Shown: in pieces, positions 26,212-34,136 of the stretch
How the letters are laid out: each line of letters begins with the position of its first letter
Numbering within the stretch: the first letter of the stretch is position 1
From: JAFGMQ01 sp036733345
Lineage (GTDB): Bacteria > Desulfobacterota > DSM-4660 > Desulfatiglandales > Desulfatiglandaceae
Length of the DNA: 64,000 bases
Assembly (NCBI GenBank): GCA_036733345.1
Contig: DAINAR010000008.1
Coordinates: 1 to 64,000, forward strand
Reading direction: 5' to 3'
Position numbers and translations under genes: made by a program
Notes under the pieces: generated by a model
Database searches by the model: none
Told to the model about the DNA's origin: nothing
Seen by the model: only the letters and a program-made list of their open reading frames with translations

Positions 26212-26380
26212 TTGACATATCATTTTCACAGGTATATCATTTTAAACGTCATCCAGCTTTAACACCTACATAAAAAACCATGTGACGGCTGAAGGCCTCC
26301 GAAGGTTATACTTTAAAAAAACAGAGCTTTGGATGGCATACAGAAGGCAGAATCAGTACAGTAATGGTTCTGCCTTTCTT
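26212..26380 (+). ncRNA. Candidate small RNA with its own promoter and terminator
   Basis: In a 394-base gap between two minus-strand genes there is a plus-strand promoter, TTGACA (26212-26217), 17 bases, TATCAT (26235-26240). About 105 bases downstream is a hairpin with 9-bp arms (26344-26352 and 26368-26376) ending in CTTTCTT. No start codon with a ribosome site lies between. The predicted transcript would span about 26247-26380. The arms ATATACC/GGTATAT (26202-26208, 26231-26237) flank the promoter and could be an operator. The hairpin may also serve as the proC terminator on the other strand. Confidence 0.45.
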
Positions 26381-26428
26381 AACCAGGCTGTATGGATAAA
26401 ACAGTCAAGCCGTTAAAAGGATATGCCC

Positions 26429-27244
26429 TTACTTTCTGCCAAGGTCCAGGGACCTGTTGCATGCTGCATCTATTGCCCTGCGGACTATACTCTCAAGACC
26501 CATCTGTTCAAATATTGACAGACCCGCAGAAGTAGTTCCCCCGGGAGAAGTTACCATCTCTCTTAGTCCTGATAGAGAAAGATCTGAATTTTTTGCCAGA
26601 CAGGCCGAGCCCAGAAGGGTCTGAACAACAAGACGCTGTGATACATGCCTATCCAGACCCAATTCTACGCCTGATTCAACCATGCACTCCATGATCCTGA
26701 AAACAAATCCAGGTCCGCTCCCAGATAAAGCCGTAACAGCATTCATCATTGATTCATCTACCTCTACGGTCTCTCCGACGGCACCAAAAATCTTTATTGC
26801 TATTCTCATATCTTCCGGCTTAACATTCCCGCCCGCCGACAATGCACTTATCCCCTTTTGCACAAGTGCCGGAGTATTGGGCATCACCCTGATAACAGAC
26901 ATATTCCTGCCTAACAGAGACTCTATCATTTCAATTGTAATCCCCGCTGCTATTGAGATAATCAGATGATGTTCATTGACATGCATTTTTATTTCATCCA
27001 GAGCTGCCTGCATATTCTGAGGTTTTACACAAAGCAGTACAATTGAACAGCTCTTCATGATCTCAGCAATTGAATTGCAGCGATTCAGGCCGAAAAAATC
27101 TAATGCCCTTTTTAAGGATTTATCATCTTTATCAAATGCAAACAACTGTTGTTTGCTAAAAAGTTTGCTTTGAATCATTCCTTTTATCAAGGCGGTACCC
27201 ATATTACCTGAGCCAATAAAACCTATGCATTGATTTTCCGACAT
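26429..27244 (-). CDS. proC: Pyrroline-5-carboxylate reductase
   Basis: 271 residues. It reduces 1-pyrroline-5-carboxylate to L-proline with NAD(P)H. The N-terminal Rossmann loop GFIGSGNMGTALIKGM (8-23) binds the cofactor. AAGITIEMIESLL, VMPNTPALVQKG, TALSGSGPGFVF and the C-terminal signature LREMVTSPGGTTSAGL are all present. A strong AAAAAGGAGG precedes the ATG. It is a single minus-strand gene, divergent from fhs. Confidence 0.96.
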   Translation of the reverse strand: MSENQCIGFIGSGNMGTALIKGMIQSKLFSKQQLFAFDKDDKSLKRALDFFGLNRCNSIAEIMKSCSIVLLCVKPQNMQAALDEIKMHVNEHHLIISIAAGITIEMIESLLGRNMSVIRVMPNTPALVQKGISALSAGGNVKPEDMRIAIKIFGAVGETVEVDESMMNAVTALSGSGPGFVFRIMECMVESGVELGLDRHVSQRLVVQTLLGSACLAKNSDLSLSGLREMVTSPGGTTSAGLSIFEQMGLESIVRRAIDAACNRSLDLGRK

Positions 27245-27460
27245 ATCAACCTCCTTTTTTCTTTACCACTGAAAAAATATATCACCATAAATATTTTGAT
27301 CCAATAATAAAATCGCACTTGATAATTCTTTTCTAATTCATTAAATTTCAGCTTTATCTAACTTCAAACAACTCGCTGGCAGACAGAGGGATTATATAAA
27401 AGGATGCGTTTTGAAAATCTGACATAAATTGTCAAAAGCATACAGGAGAATAAAGTAAGA

Positions 27461-29224
27461 ATGCCTTTTAATGCAGTTAAAATGAAAGACTGGCAGATCT
27501 CAGAGATCGCTGAAAAAAATATGCCATCACCGGATGAATGGCGTGAAAAACTTGATCTTAAAAATGATGAAATACTCCCTTTTGGAAGGATTTGCAAACT
27601 CAACTTCATGAAGATTCTGGAAAGGCTCAAAAATAGAGATGATGGAAAATATATTGAAGTGACCGCCATAACACCGACTCCCCTTGGTGAAGGAAAAACA
27701 ACTACTTCCTGCGGGCTATTGCAGGGTATGGGAAAACTTGGATTGAACGTCGGCGGCGCTCTCAGGCAATCTTCAGGCGGGCCGACCATGAATATAAAGG
27801 GAGCTGCATCAGGAGGAGGCAATGCTCTCCTTATCCCCATGACTGAAATCTCTATGGGTCTGACAGGTGATATAAACGATATTATGAATGCCCATAATCT
27901 GGCTATGGTTGCGCTTACCGCGCGTATGCAGCACGAACGCAATTACAGCGATGAACAGCTGCAGAGACTGAGCGGGATGAAACGGCTTGATATCAATCCC
28001 ACGCGCGTTGAAATGGGCTGGGTTATAGATTTCTGCGCACAGAGCCTGAGAAATATTGTAATAGGATTAGGTGCAAAACACGATGGCTTTACAATGCAGT
28101 CAAAGTTTGGCATTGCAGGTTCTTCAGAGCTAATGGCGATTCTCTCCATTGTCATGGACCTTGTTGACTTGCGAAAACGCCTTGACGAGATAACCATTGC
28201 TTTTGACAAAAACGGCAAGCCGGTCACTACAGGAGATCTTGAAGTCGGAGGTGCGATGGCTGCCTGGATGCGTAATACAATCAATCCCACCCTTGTCAGC
28301 ACTGCCGAATACCAACCCTGCATGCTGCACGCCGGCCCGTTCGCAAATATTGCGGTTGGTCAATCCTCAATCATTGCAGACCGAATAGGATTGAAAATGT
28401 TTGACTATCACATCACCGAAAGCGGTTTTGCGGCTGATGTCGGTTTCGAAAAGTTCTGGAATGTAAAGTGCCGCAACAGCGGTTTAAGACCGAATGTTTC
28501 CGTCCTGACAACAACAATTCGTGCTCTCAAGATGCATGGCGGTGGCCCTAAAGTCGTTTCCGGTCTTGCATTGCCCGAAGAATATATCAAAGAAGACCTG
28601 AACCTGCTTGAAAAAGGTCTTGAAAATATGATCCACCATATAAACACAATCCGCAAATCAGGCATTAACCCGGTTGTCTGTATTAATTGTTTTCATACCG
28701 ATACAAAAGATGAAATCGCAATGGTCAAAAGGGTTGCTGAAGCTGCCGGAGCGCGCTGCGCCAAATCAACACACTGGGCTGATGGAGGTGAAGGGGCTAT
28801 TGAATTGGCGGAGGCTGTTCTTGATGCATGCCACGAAGGAAACGATTTTCACTTTTTGTATCCAATGGGGATGAAACTGCGTGAGCGTGTGGATCTGATC
28901 GCAAGAGAAGTATACGGCGCCGATGGCGTTACATGGAGGCCTGCTGCCGAAGCCAAGGCCAAAATGCTTGAAAGCGATCCTAAATATAATGATTATTCCA
29001 CGGTAATGGTAAAGACCCATTTGAGTCTGACACATGATCCTGAATTAAAGGGAGTACCTAAAGGATGGGTACTTCCAATACAGGATGTCCTGATTTATTC
29101 AGGTGCAAGGTTCCTGTGTCCCTGTGCCGAAACCATAAGTCTCATGCCGGGAACCGGCTCAAATCCTTCTTTCAGAAGGATAGATATTGATACCATGTCA
29201 GGCAATGTCAAAGGGTTATTTTAA
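27461..29224 (+). CDS. fhs: Formate--tetrahydrofolate ligase
   Basis: 587 residues, slightly longer than the usual ~556 owing to an extended N-terminus and small insertions. It makes 10-formyl-THF from formate, ATP and THF, the first methyl-branch folate step in Wood-Ljungdahl metabolism or a C1 supply route. The P-loop TPLGEGKTTT lies at 73-82. NVGGALRQSSGGPTMNIKG, the MTEISMGLTGDINDIMNAHNL block and the C-terminal MPGTGSNPSFRRIDID are diagnostic. The ribosome site AGGAG is 13-14 bases from the ATG, so it is weak. In sulfate reducers this enzyme runs in either direction. Confidence 0.96.
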   Translation: MPFNAVKMKDWQISEIAEKNMPSPDEWREKLDLKNDEILPFGRICKLNFMKILERLKNRDDGKYIEVTAITPTPLGEGKTTTSCGLLQGMGKLGLNVGGALRQSSGGPTMNIKGAASGGGNALLIPMTEISMGLTGDINDIMNAHNLAMVALTARMQHERNYSDEQLQRLSGMKRLDINPTRVEMGWVIDFCAQSLRNIVIGLGAKHDGFTMQSKFGIAGSSELMAILSIVMDLVDLRKRLDEITIAFDKNGKPVTTGDLEVGGAMAAWMRNTINPTLVSTAEYQPCMLHAGPFANIAVGQSSIIADRIGLKMFDYHITESGFAADVGFEKFWNVKCRNSGLRPNVSVLTTTIRALKMHGGGPKVVSGLALPEEYIKEDLNLLEKGLENMIHHINTIRKSGINPVVCINCFHTDTKDEIAMVKRVAEAAGARCAKSTHWADGGEGAIELAEAVLDACHEGNDFHFLYPMGMKLRERVDLIAREVYGADGVTWRPAAEAKAKMLESDPKYNDYSTVMVKTHLSLTHDPELKGVPKGWVLPIQDVLIYSGARFLCPCAETISLMPGTGSNPSFRRIDIDTMSGNVKGLF

Positions 29225-29250
29225 AAAGATTTTAAGGCATAAAATTAGGA

Positions 29251-30927
29251 CTACTTGATTCCGGCGACTGCCTGCGCAATATTAAAACAAAAGCCTCCTA
29301 TCTTTTCAAACGATGTAAGCATATCAACAAATACAAGGCCTGTATCAACTGTGCAGGCACCAGTCTGGAGACGTGCAATGTGGCCTGCCTTCATTTCCTC
29401 TTTCATTCTGTTCACATTTTCCTCAATAGTCTGTGTCATGGACATGACTCCCCTGTCCTCATCCTTTATTGAGCTTAAAACAATGCTTATAAAACGCCTC
29501 ACCTCTGTAGAGATTTCCTCGTAGTCTGCCATTGCAAAGTCTGATAAAGATAGATTTTCATCAATAAGCCTTTCAATCAACCCAGCAATGTCTTCTATTT
29601 CATCTCCTATCCTCTCCCAGTTATTTGTCATTCGCATTAAGGATGCCACTTCCTGGGATTCTTCCTCTGTTATGTTTTCCTGAGTCACCCTTACGAGAAA
29701 ATGAGTTATCTCTCTTTGAAGGTGATCAATGGCATCTTCCCTTTTTTTCCATTTGGACAATTCTTTCAGCTTACGGTCATTAACTGACCTTATGACATCG
29801 TCAAACATTATCTCAACGGTCTGTCCCATTCTCATGATCTCAGCCCTGGCCTGGCCAATAGCAACCGAAGGTGTGTCTACATACTTGGAATCAATAAATT
29901 TTATCTCGTGTATTTCTTCCATTTCTGCGTCCTCTTTCTTTTGGATCGTCAGCCAGGTGGATATCCTTATTAAATATGGAAAAACCACGAGAAAGAATAC
30001 GGCATTCACAAAGTTGAATATTGTATGGGAATTTGCAATATATCTGGCTATATTTGGGCTTTCACCATTTACTAGGAGATCTGGAGAGCCAATGTTAAGA
30101 ATTGATCCGGTAAACCATGTAACTATATTTAAAAATAGTGGAAAAATAAGGATGATGTTAATAACTCCGATTACATTAAAAAAAGTATTGGCCCTCGCCG
30201 TGCGCCGTGCATTAACGCTCGCCCCTATTGAGGCAAGCTCAGCGGTGATTGTTGTTCCTATGTTATCCCCCAGTATCATGGCCACACTTGCCTCAAATCC
30301 CAGCAAACCCTGGCTGGCAATGGCCATGGTAATGCCAACTGTGGCGCTTGAACTCTGGATGACAACGGTAAGCACTGTTCCCGAGAGCACACATAAAAGA
30401 ATTCCAACTATATTGTCTGCATTAAAGCGTGTAAAAAATTCAATAAAGGCCGGATCATGTTTTAAAGGTGAAAAACCAGCCTTCATAGTAGCAAGCCCAA
30501 AAAACACAAGACCAAATCCCAGCAAAACATCTCCAACATAAATCCATTTTCGGCGACCCAAAAAAAATTTCAATAGCACACCGCCGGCAATAGCAGGAAG
30601 AGCATATTCCGTAATCTCGAATGCTATTAACTGGGCGGTAACCGTGGTTCCTATGTTAGCACCCAGAGTTACTCCAACCGCCTGAGCCAGAGTCATAAGA
30701 CCGGCATCTACGAAGCTTACCAGCATCACGGTTGTTGCACTTGAACTTTGAATTATGCTGGTTACAAAGGCACCCATTGCACAACCGATAAACCGGTTGC
30801 TGGAAACCATGCCCAATATTTGACGGATTTTTTTTCCTGCAACCTTCTGCAGTCCCTCCGACATGATCTTCATGCCGAACAGAAATATCCCTAAACCGCC
30901 TAAGGTCTGAAAAATAATTGAAGTCAT
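29251..30927 (-). CDS. Na/Pi cotransporter family protein with PhoU-like domain
   Basis: 558 residues. The N-terminal membrane half contains the two inverted Na/Pi repeats, each marked by QSSSATTVMLVSFVDAGLM-type and QSSSATVGITMAIASQGLL-type sequences. After about residue 340 the protein becomes soluble and helical, with PhoU-like bundles (KKREDAIDHLQREITHFLVRV...NWERIGDEIEDIA). It is likely to take up phosphate or another anion with sodium at the inner membrane. It is convergent with fhs and stands alone, with no pst/pho genes nearby. Confidence 0.9.
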   Translation of the reverse strand: MTSIIFQTLGGLGIFLFGMKIMSEGLQKVAGKKIRQILGMVSSNRFIGCAMGAFVTSIIQSSSATTVMLVSFVDAGLMTLAQAVGVTLGANIGTTVTAQLIAFEITEYALPAIAGGVLLKFFLGRRKWIYVGDVLLGFGLVFFGLATMKAGFSPLKHDPAFIEFFTRFNADNIVGILLCVLSGTVLTVVIQSSSATVGITMAIASQGLLGFEASVAMILGDNIGTTITAELASIGASVNARRTARANTFFNVIGVINIILIFPLFLNIVTWFTGSILNIGSPDLLVNGESPNIARYIANSHTIFNFVNAVFFLVVFPYLIRISTWLTIQKKEDAEMEEIHEIKFIDSKYVDTPSVAIGQARAEIMRMGQTVEIMFDDVIRSVNDRKLKELSKWKKREDAIDHLQREITHFLVRVTQENITEEESQEVASLMRMTNNWERIGDEIEDIAGLIERLIDENLSLSDFAMADYEEISTEVRRFISIVLSSIKDEDRGVMSMTQTIEENVNRMKEEMKAGHIARLQTGACTVDTGLVFVDMLTSFEKIGGFCFNIAQAVAGIK

Positions 30928-30974
30928 TTCTTTATAATAGATTAATCCGGTAGTTTATATGAACTGGTATTTTT

Positions 30975-31028
30975 TGAAAAAAAAGGGACCACACGTCTAA
31001 AATATTATAAGACGAAATGATCCCTTTT
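30975..31028 (-). terminator. Intrinsic terminator of the dehydrogenase-ligase-thiolase operon
   Basis: AAAAGGGA (30981-30988) pairs with TCCCTTTT (31021-31028), with an inner CGTCT/AGACG stem (30994-30998, 31010-31014). On the minus strand the hairpin runs into TTTTTTTTC, a good U-tract. It lies 49 bases past the thiolase stop codon. Confidence 0.7.
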
Positions 31029-31076
31029 GCAAATGATACGAGAATGGTCAAGACCTCTTGGCCTCCTCGGTAGGTG

Positions 31077-32276
31077 TTAGCACGTCACCTTAAATATCAT
31101 GGAAGCACCGGTATCTCCTGCTGCGCAACCTGCCCAGAGACCATAGCCGCCACCGAGCATAACCAATTCCTCGAGGAGTTCGACAATATTTCTGCCTGCA
31201 GTGGGACCCTGGGGGTGACCATAAATCAGGGAGTTTCCATAATTGTTCATTTTCATAACATCAATGCCCAATTTTTTGGCCATGTTGATATCATTGATGG
31301 CAAACGGCTGGTGGGATTTCCAGGCCTTTATATCTCCAACTTTCAGCCCTGCATTTTTCAGAGCCATCTCTGCAGCAGGTGTCGGGGCTGCCGCCATAAA
31401 ACCAGGCCTGGCCCTTGAAAAACCATAAGAGAGAATCTGGATTTCAACTTTGGGATCCTTGCTCAGCTCTTTGGCCCTGTCCTGGGTAGTAATGATAAGA
31501 CCGCAGTTTCCGTCCGCAGGAAATGTCTGGGCACCAAAGGTATGGATGCCTCCCGGCTCAGCGACCTTTAATTTTGCCAGGCCCTCCGCAGTTGTGGGCG
31601 TCACGCCCTCATCTGCATCAAACATAACAGTTTTTTTCTTTGAAACCCTGACTTCGCAGGGGAACATATACCTTTTCTGAAAGGCCCTGTCATTTGCCAG
31701 GGCGTCCTGGTACTGTTCATATCTCCTTAAAGTAACGGCGTCCGACTCTTCTCTTGTTGCCCCGATTTCTTTGGCAACATTTTCAGCTGTCTGGATCATC
31801 TTCAGACCGACATTCGGATCGCCGTTAAAATTATCCATCATCCAGTTTTCTGATTCCACCTCTCCACCAGGGCCAAGGGGCTGGGGCCAGATGGTATGAG
31901 GGCCATTGGAAGCACGGTCAGACATCAATGCAAATGCCGTGTTATATGAGCCGGCCTCTATGTTTAGTGCGGCGAGGTGGATAGCGGTAGTTGAAGTGGT
32001 ACATGCCTGGTTGACCATTAAACCGGGTACGTCTTTCTTGTTATCAAGCAGCATGGCGGCCGCCCAGTTGTGACTGTAAAACATATGGTGCTGTGCAATG
32101 GTAGTTCCATAGTATATATAGTCCAAAATGGTAGGATCGTAGCCCTTGCTTAAAAACCATCTTCTTGCAGTCTTTGCGCCCAGTTCAATTGAATTTTCAT
32201 TCTGCAGGGTTCCCTGCCAGCGTGCGAATGGGCTGGAATAGTAGCCATTGTAAGGTATAAAAGCTTTGCTTAACAT
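31077..32276 (-). CDS. Divergent thiolase-family acetyltransferase
   Basis: 399 residues with the thiolase fold. The nucleophilic cysteine is Cys92 (VNQACTTSTTAI), the late histidine is His354 (GHPQG), and the second cysteine is Cys384 (GCAAGDTGAS). The usual NEAFA oxyanion motif is replaced by HQPFA (322-326), so this is not a standard acetoacetyl-CoA thiolase. I start at ATG 32276 because AAAGGAG is 7 bases upstream; an in-frame start 25 codons earlier lies in a palindrome region. It is the last gene of the operon with an acyl-CoA ligase and a fused FAD/Fe-S dehydrogenase. The substrate is unknown; thiolytic cleavage of an acyl-CoA is likely. Confidence 0.8.
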   Translation of the reverse strand: MLSKAFIPYNGYYSSPFARWQGTLQNENSIELGAKTARRWFLSKGYDPTILDYIYYGTTIAQHHMFYSHNWAAAMLLDNKKDVPGLMVNQACTTSTTAIHLAALNIEAGSYNTAFALMSDRASNGPHTIWPQPLGPGGEVESENWMMDNFNGDPNVGLKMIQTAENVAKEIGATREESDAVTLRRYEQYQDALANDRAFQKRYMFPCEVRVSKKKTVMFDADEGVTPTTAEGLAKLKVAEPGGIHTFGAQTFPADGNCGLIITTQDRAKELSKDPKVEIQILSYGFSRARPGFMAAAPTPAAEMALKNAGLKVGDIKAWKSHQPFAINDINMAKKLGIDVMKMNNYGNSLIYGHPQGPTAGRNIVELLEELVMLGGGYGLWAGCAAGDTGASMIFKVTC

Positions 32277-32318
32277 GTAATTTTCTCCTTTAGGTAAATT
32301 AACTTGATTAAATTTAGC

Positions 32319-32358
32319 TAATTCATTGAATTGGCTTGCAAGCCAATTCAATGAATTA
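32319..32358. repeat. 40-bp perfect palindrome between ligase and thiolase genes
   Basis: Two 20-base arms are exactly complementary, centred on TTGCAA at 32336-32341, with no unpaired loop. In the operon's direction it is not followed by a U-tract, so it is not a simple terminator. It could be an mRNA processing or stabilising hairpin, or a protein-binding site. Confidence 0.85.
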
Positions 32359-32436
32359 AATCAACAAACCCCTTTATGAATAAGGAACACACCATTTCAG
32401 GTAATAAAATGATGTATTCCTATTATGTGCTGCCGA

Positions 32437-34020
32437 TTATTGTGAATCAGCCCATTTACCATATTTTTCCCTGAGAATCCTGTGAAGTATCTTGCCTGTG
32501 CCTGTCCTCGGCATATCCTCATCTTTTATAAAGTCAATGGTCTTGGGCACCTTGAAACCTGCAAGCTTGGCGCGTGAGGCCTTTTTTATCTCATTGGCCA
32601 GATCATCACTCGCTGTGAAGCCTTCATTAAGCACGATAACGGCCTTGATGGACTCGCCCCACTTTTCATCCGGAATACCGATCACTGCGAGATCCTTGAC
32701 AGCCTCGTGAGCGCCTACAGCGTCTTCAATCTCTGATGGATAGACATTCTCACCACCGGTAATGATCATGTTGGCCTTTCTGTCTACGAGTGTATAATAG
32801 CCATCCTCATCCATCTTAACCATATCTCCCGCTGATGACCACTCGCCGAAAAATGCCTCTTTGCTCTTTTCAGGCTCATTAAGATATTTTGTAAAGATCA
32901 TTGGGGTACGGTAATACAATTCTCCGACCTCACCCTGGGGCACAGGATTCCTTTCCTCGTCCAGAATCTTGATCCGATCTGTTCCGAATATCTCTTTACC
33001 AATAGATCCAAGCTTTTTGAACTGGTCTTCAGGTCTGAGAAGTGTCACAAGCCCGCCTTCCGTTGTTCCATAAGCCTCCCAGAGTTCTGCATTCTTGAAA
33101 TACTCCATAATCGCGAGCTTAAGGTCCTTTCTTGCAGGCGCAGAAGAGATAAGAAGCTGTCTCATTGAAGATACGTCAATATTGTTTTTGACATCATCCG
33201 GCAGTCCGAGCATCATTATATAATGGGTCGGAACCAGTGAGGTAAAAGTGATATTGTATTTGTCAATTGTGCGCAGCAGGTTCTCGGGATCAAAGCTTAC
33301 CATGTTATAGACAAACACGGGAGCGGAGACCAGGGTATAGGGAAATGAATAGAAGATAGAATTAACATGGCACATTGGCATGACCAGCATAACCTTGTCA
33401 GTAGGCCTCAGACCCATATTAATATCATTAAGGTAGTACTGAGCCATATAGCTTTCATGGGTCTTCATAACCCCTTTGGGCCTGCCTGTTGTCCCTGATG
33501 TATACATGATGGTCCAGAAATCAGCGCTGTCCACTATCTCTTCAGGCTCATCAGGAGATGCATTGGCCAGGAAATCCTCATAACCTATATACCCATCAGG
33601 TACCGGTCCATCTCCCATATAGATATATGCATCTTTTGGAACGGGCAGTTTGTCCTTGATCCCGTTGATCATCTCTACAAAAGGCTCCTCAACAATAAAG
33701 GCCTTTGCTTTACAATGGTTTGTAATATATTCGATGTCCGGAGCAGCCAATCTGAACATAATGGGAACAACCATCTGTCCTCCCTTGGCGCATCCGGCGT
33801 AAATATCCATCCATTCACCGCGGTTATAGGCAAGTACTGCAAAGGGTTCCTGATAGCCTACTCCAATATCTTTCAGGCCATTTGCAACCCGGCATGACCT
33901 CTCATTCCATTCCTTGAATGTGTATTCTTTATTCAGGTCCTGCCATCCCAGTTTATCAGGATAATTAAATGCATTCATTTTTACAAGTGTACCTGCATTT
34001 GTCCATTTACTTATGGTCAT
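32437..34020 (-). CDS. AMP-dependent acyl-CoA ligase
   Basis: 527 residues of the ANL adenylate-forming family, which makes an acyl-CoA from an acid, ATP and CoA through an acyl-AMP. The P-loop-like motif MYTSGTTGRPKG is near residues 170-181. YGTTEGG (A5) and the hinge-region GDMVKMDEDGYYTLVDRKANMIITGGENVYP follow, and the catalytic lysine lies in GTGKILHR near the end. It resembles medium/long-chain or substituted-acid ligases, but the substrate cannot be read. The start has GGAGGTTG. It follows the dehydrogenase gene by 116 bases on the same strand. Confidence 0.88.
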   Translation of the reverse strand: MTISKWTNAGTLVKMNAFNYPDKLGWQDLNKEYTFKEWNERSCRVANGLKDIGVGYQEPFAVLAYNRGEWMDIYAGCAKGGQMVVPIMFRLAAPDIEYITNHCKAKAFIVEEPFVEMINGIKDKLPVPKDAYIYMGDGPVPDGYIGYEDFLANASPDEPEEIVDSADFWTIMYTSGTTGRPKGVMKTHESYMAQYYLNDINMGLRPTDKVMLVMPMCHVNSIFYSFPYTLVSAPVFVYNMVSFDPENLLRTIDKYNITFTSLVPTHYIMMLGLPDDVKNNIDVSSMRQLLISSAPARKDLKLAIMEYFKNAELWEAYGTTEGGLVTLLRPEDQFKKLGSIGKEIFGTDRIKILDEERNPVPQGEVGELYYRTPMIFTKYLNEPEKSKEAFFGEWSSAGDMVKMDEDGYYTLVDRKANMIITGGENVYPSEIEDAVGAHEAVKDLAVIGIPDEKWGESIKAVIVLNEGFTASDDLANEIKKASRAKLAGFKVPKTIDFIKDEDMPRTGTGKILHRILREKYGKWADSQ

Positions 34021-34136
34021 TTTTCAACCTCCATATTGTTATTATTAAGGCTTGTTAACATTCCTTTTTTAAATTATGCAGTCATCTTACATATTGATTA
34101 AGATCAAAATGTTACTTTAAAACATTAAGAACTCAA

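Noticed and set aside
27364..27942. 192-residue minus-strand frame
   Set aside because: Antisense shadow of the start of fhs; Ser/Arg/Pro-rich composition and no family resemblance.
29729..30541. 270-residue plus-strand frame
   Set aside because: It is antisense to the Na/Pi cotransporter gene, lacks a ribosome site and reads as a biased shadow of the transporter codons.
32319..32358. Palindrome as an intrinsic terminator
   Set aside because: No U-tract follows it in the direction of transcription, and the thiolase gene downstream has its own ribosome site and belongs to the same operon.
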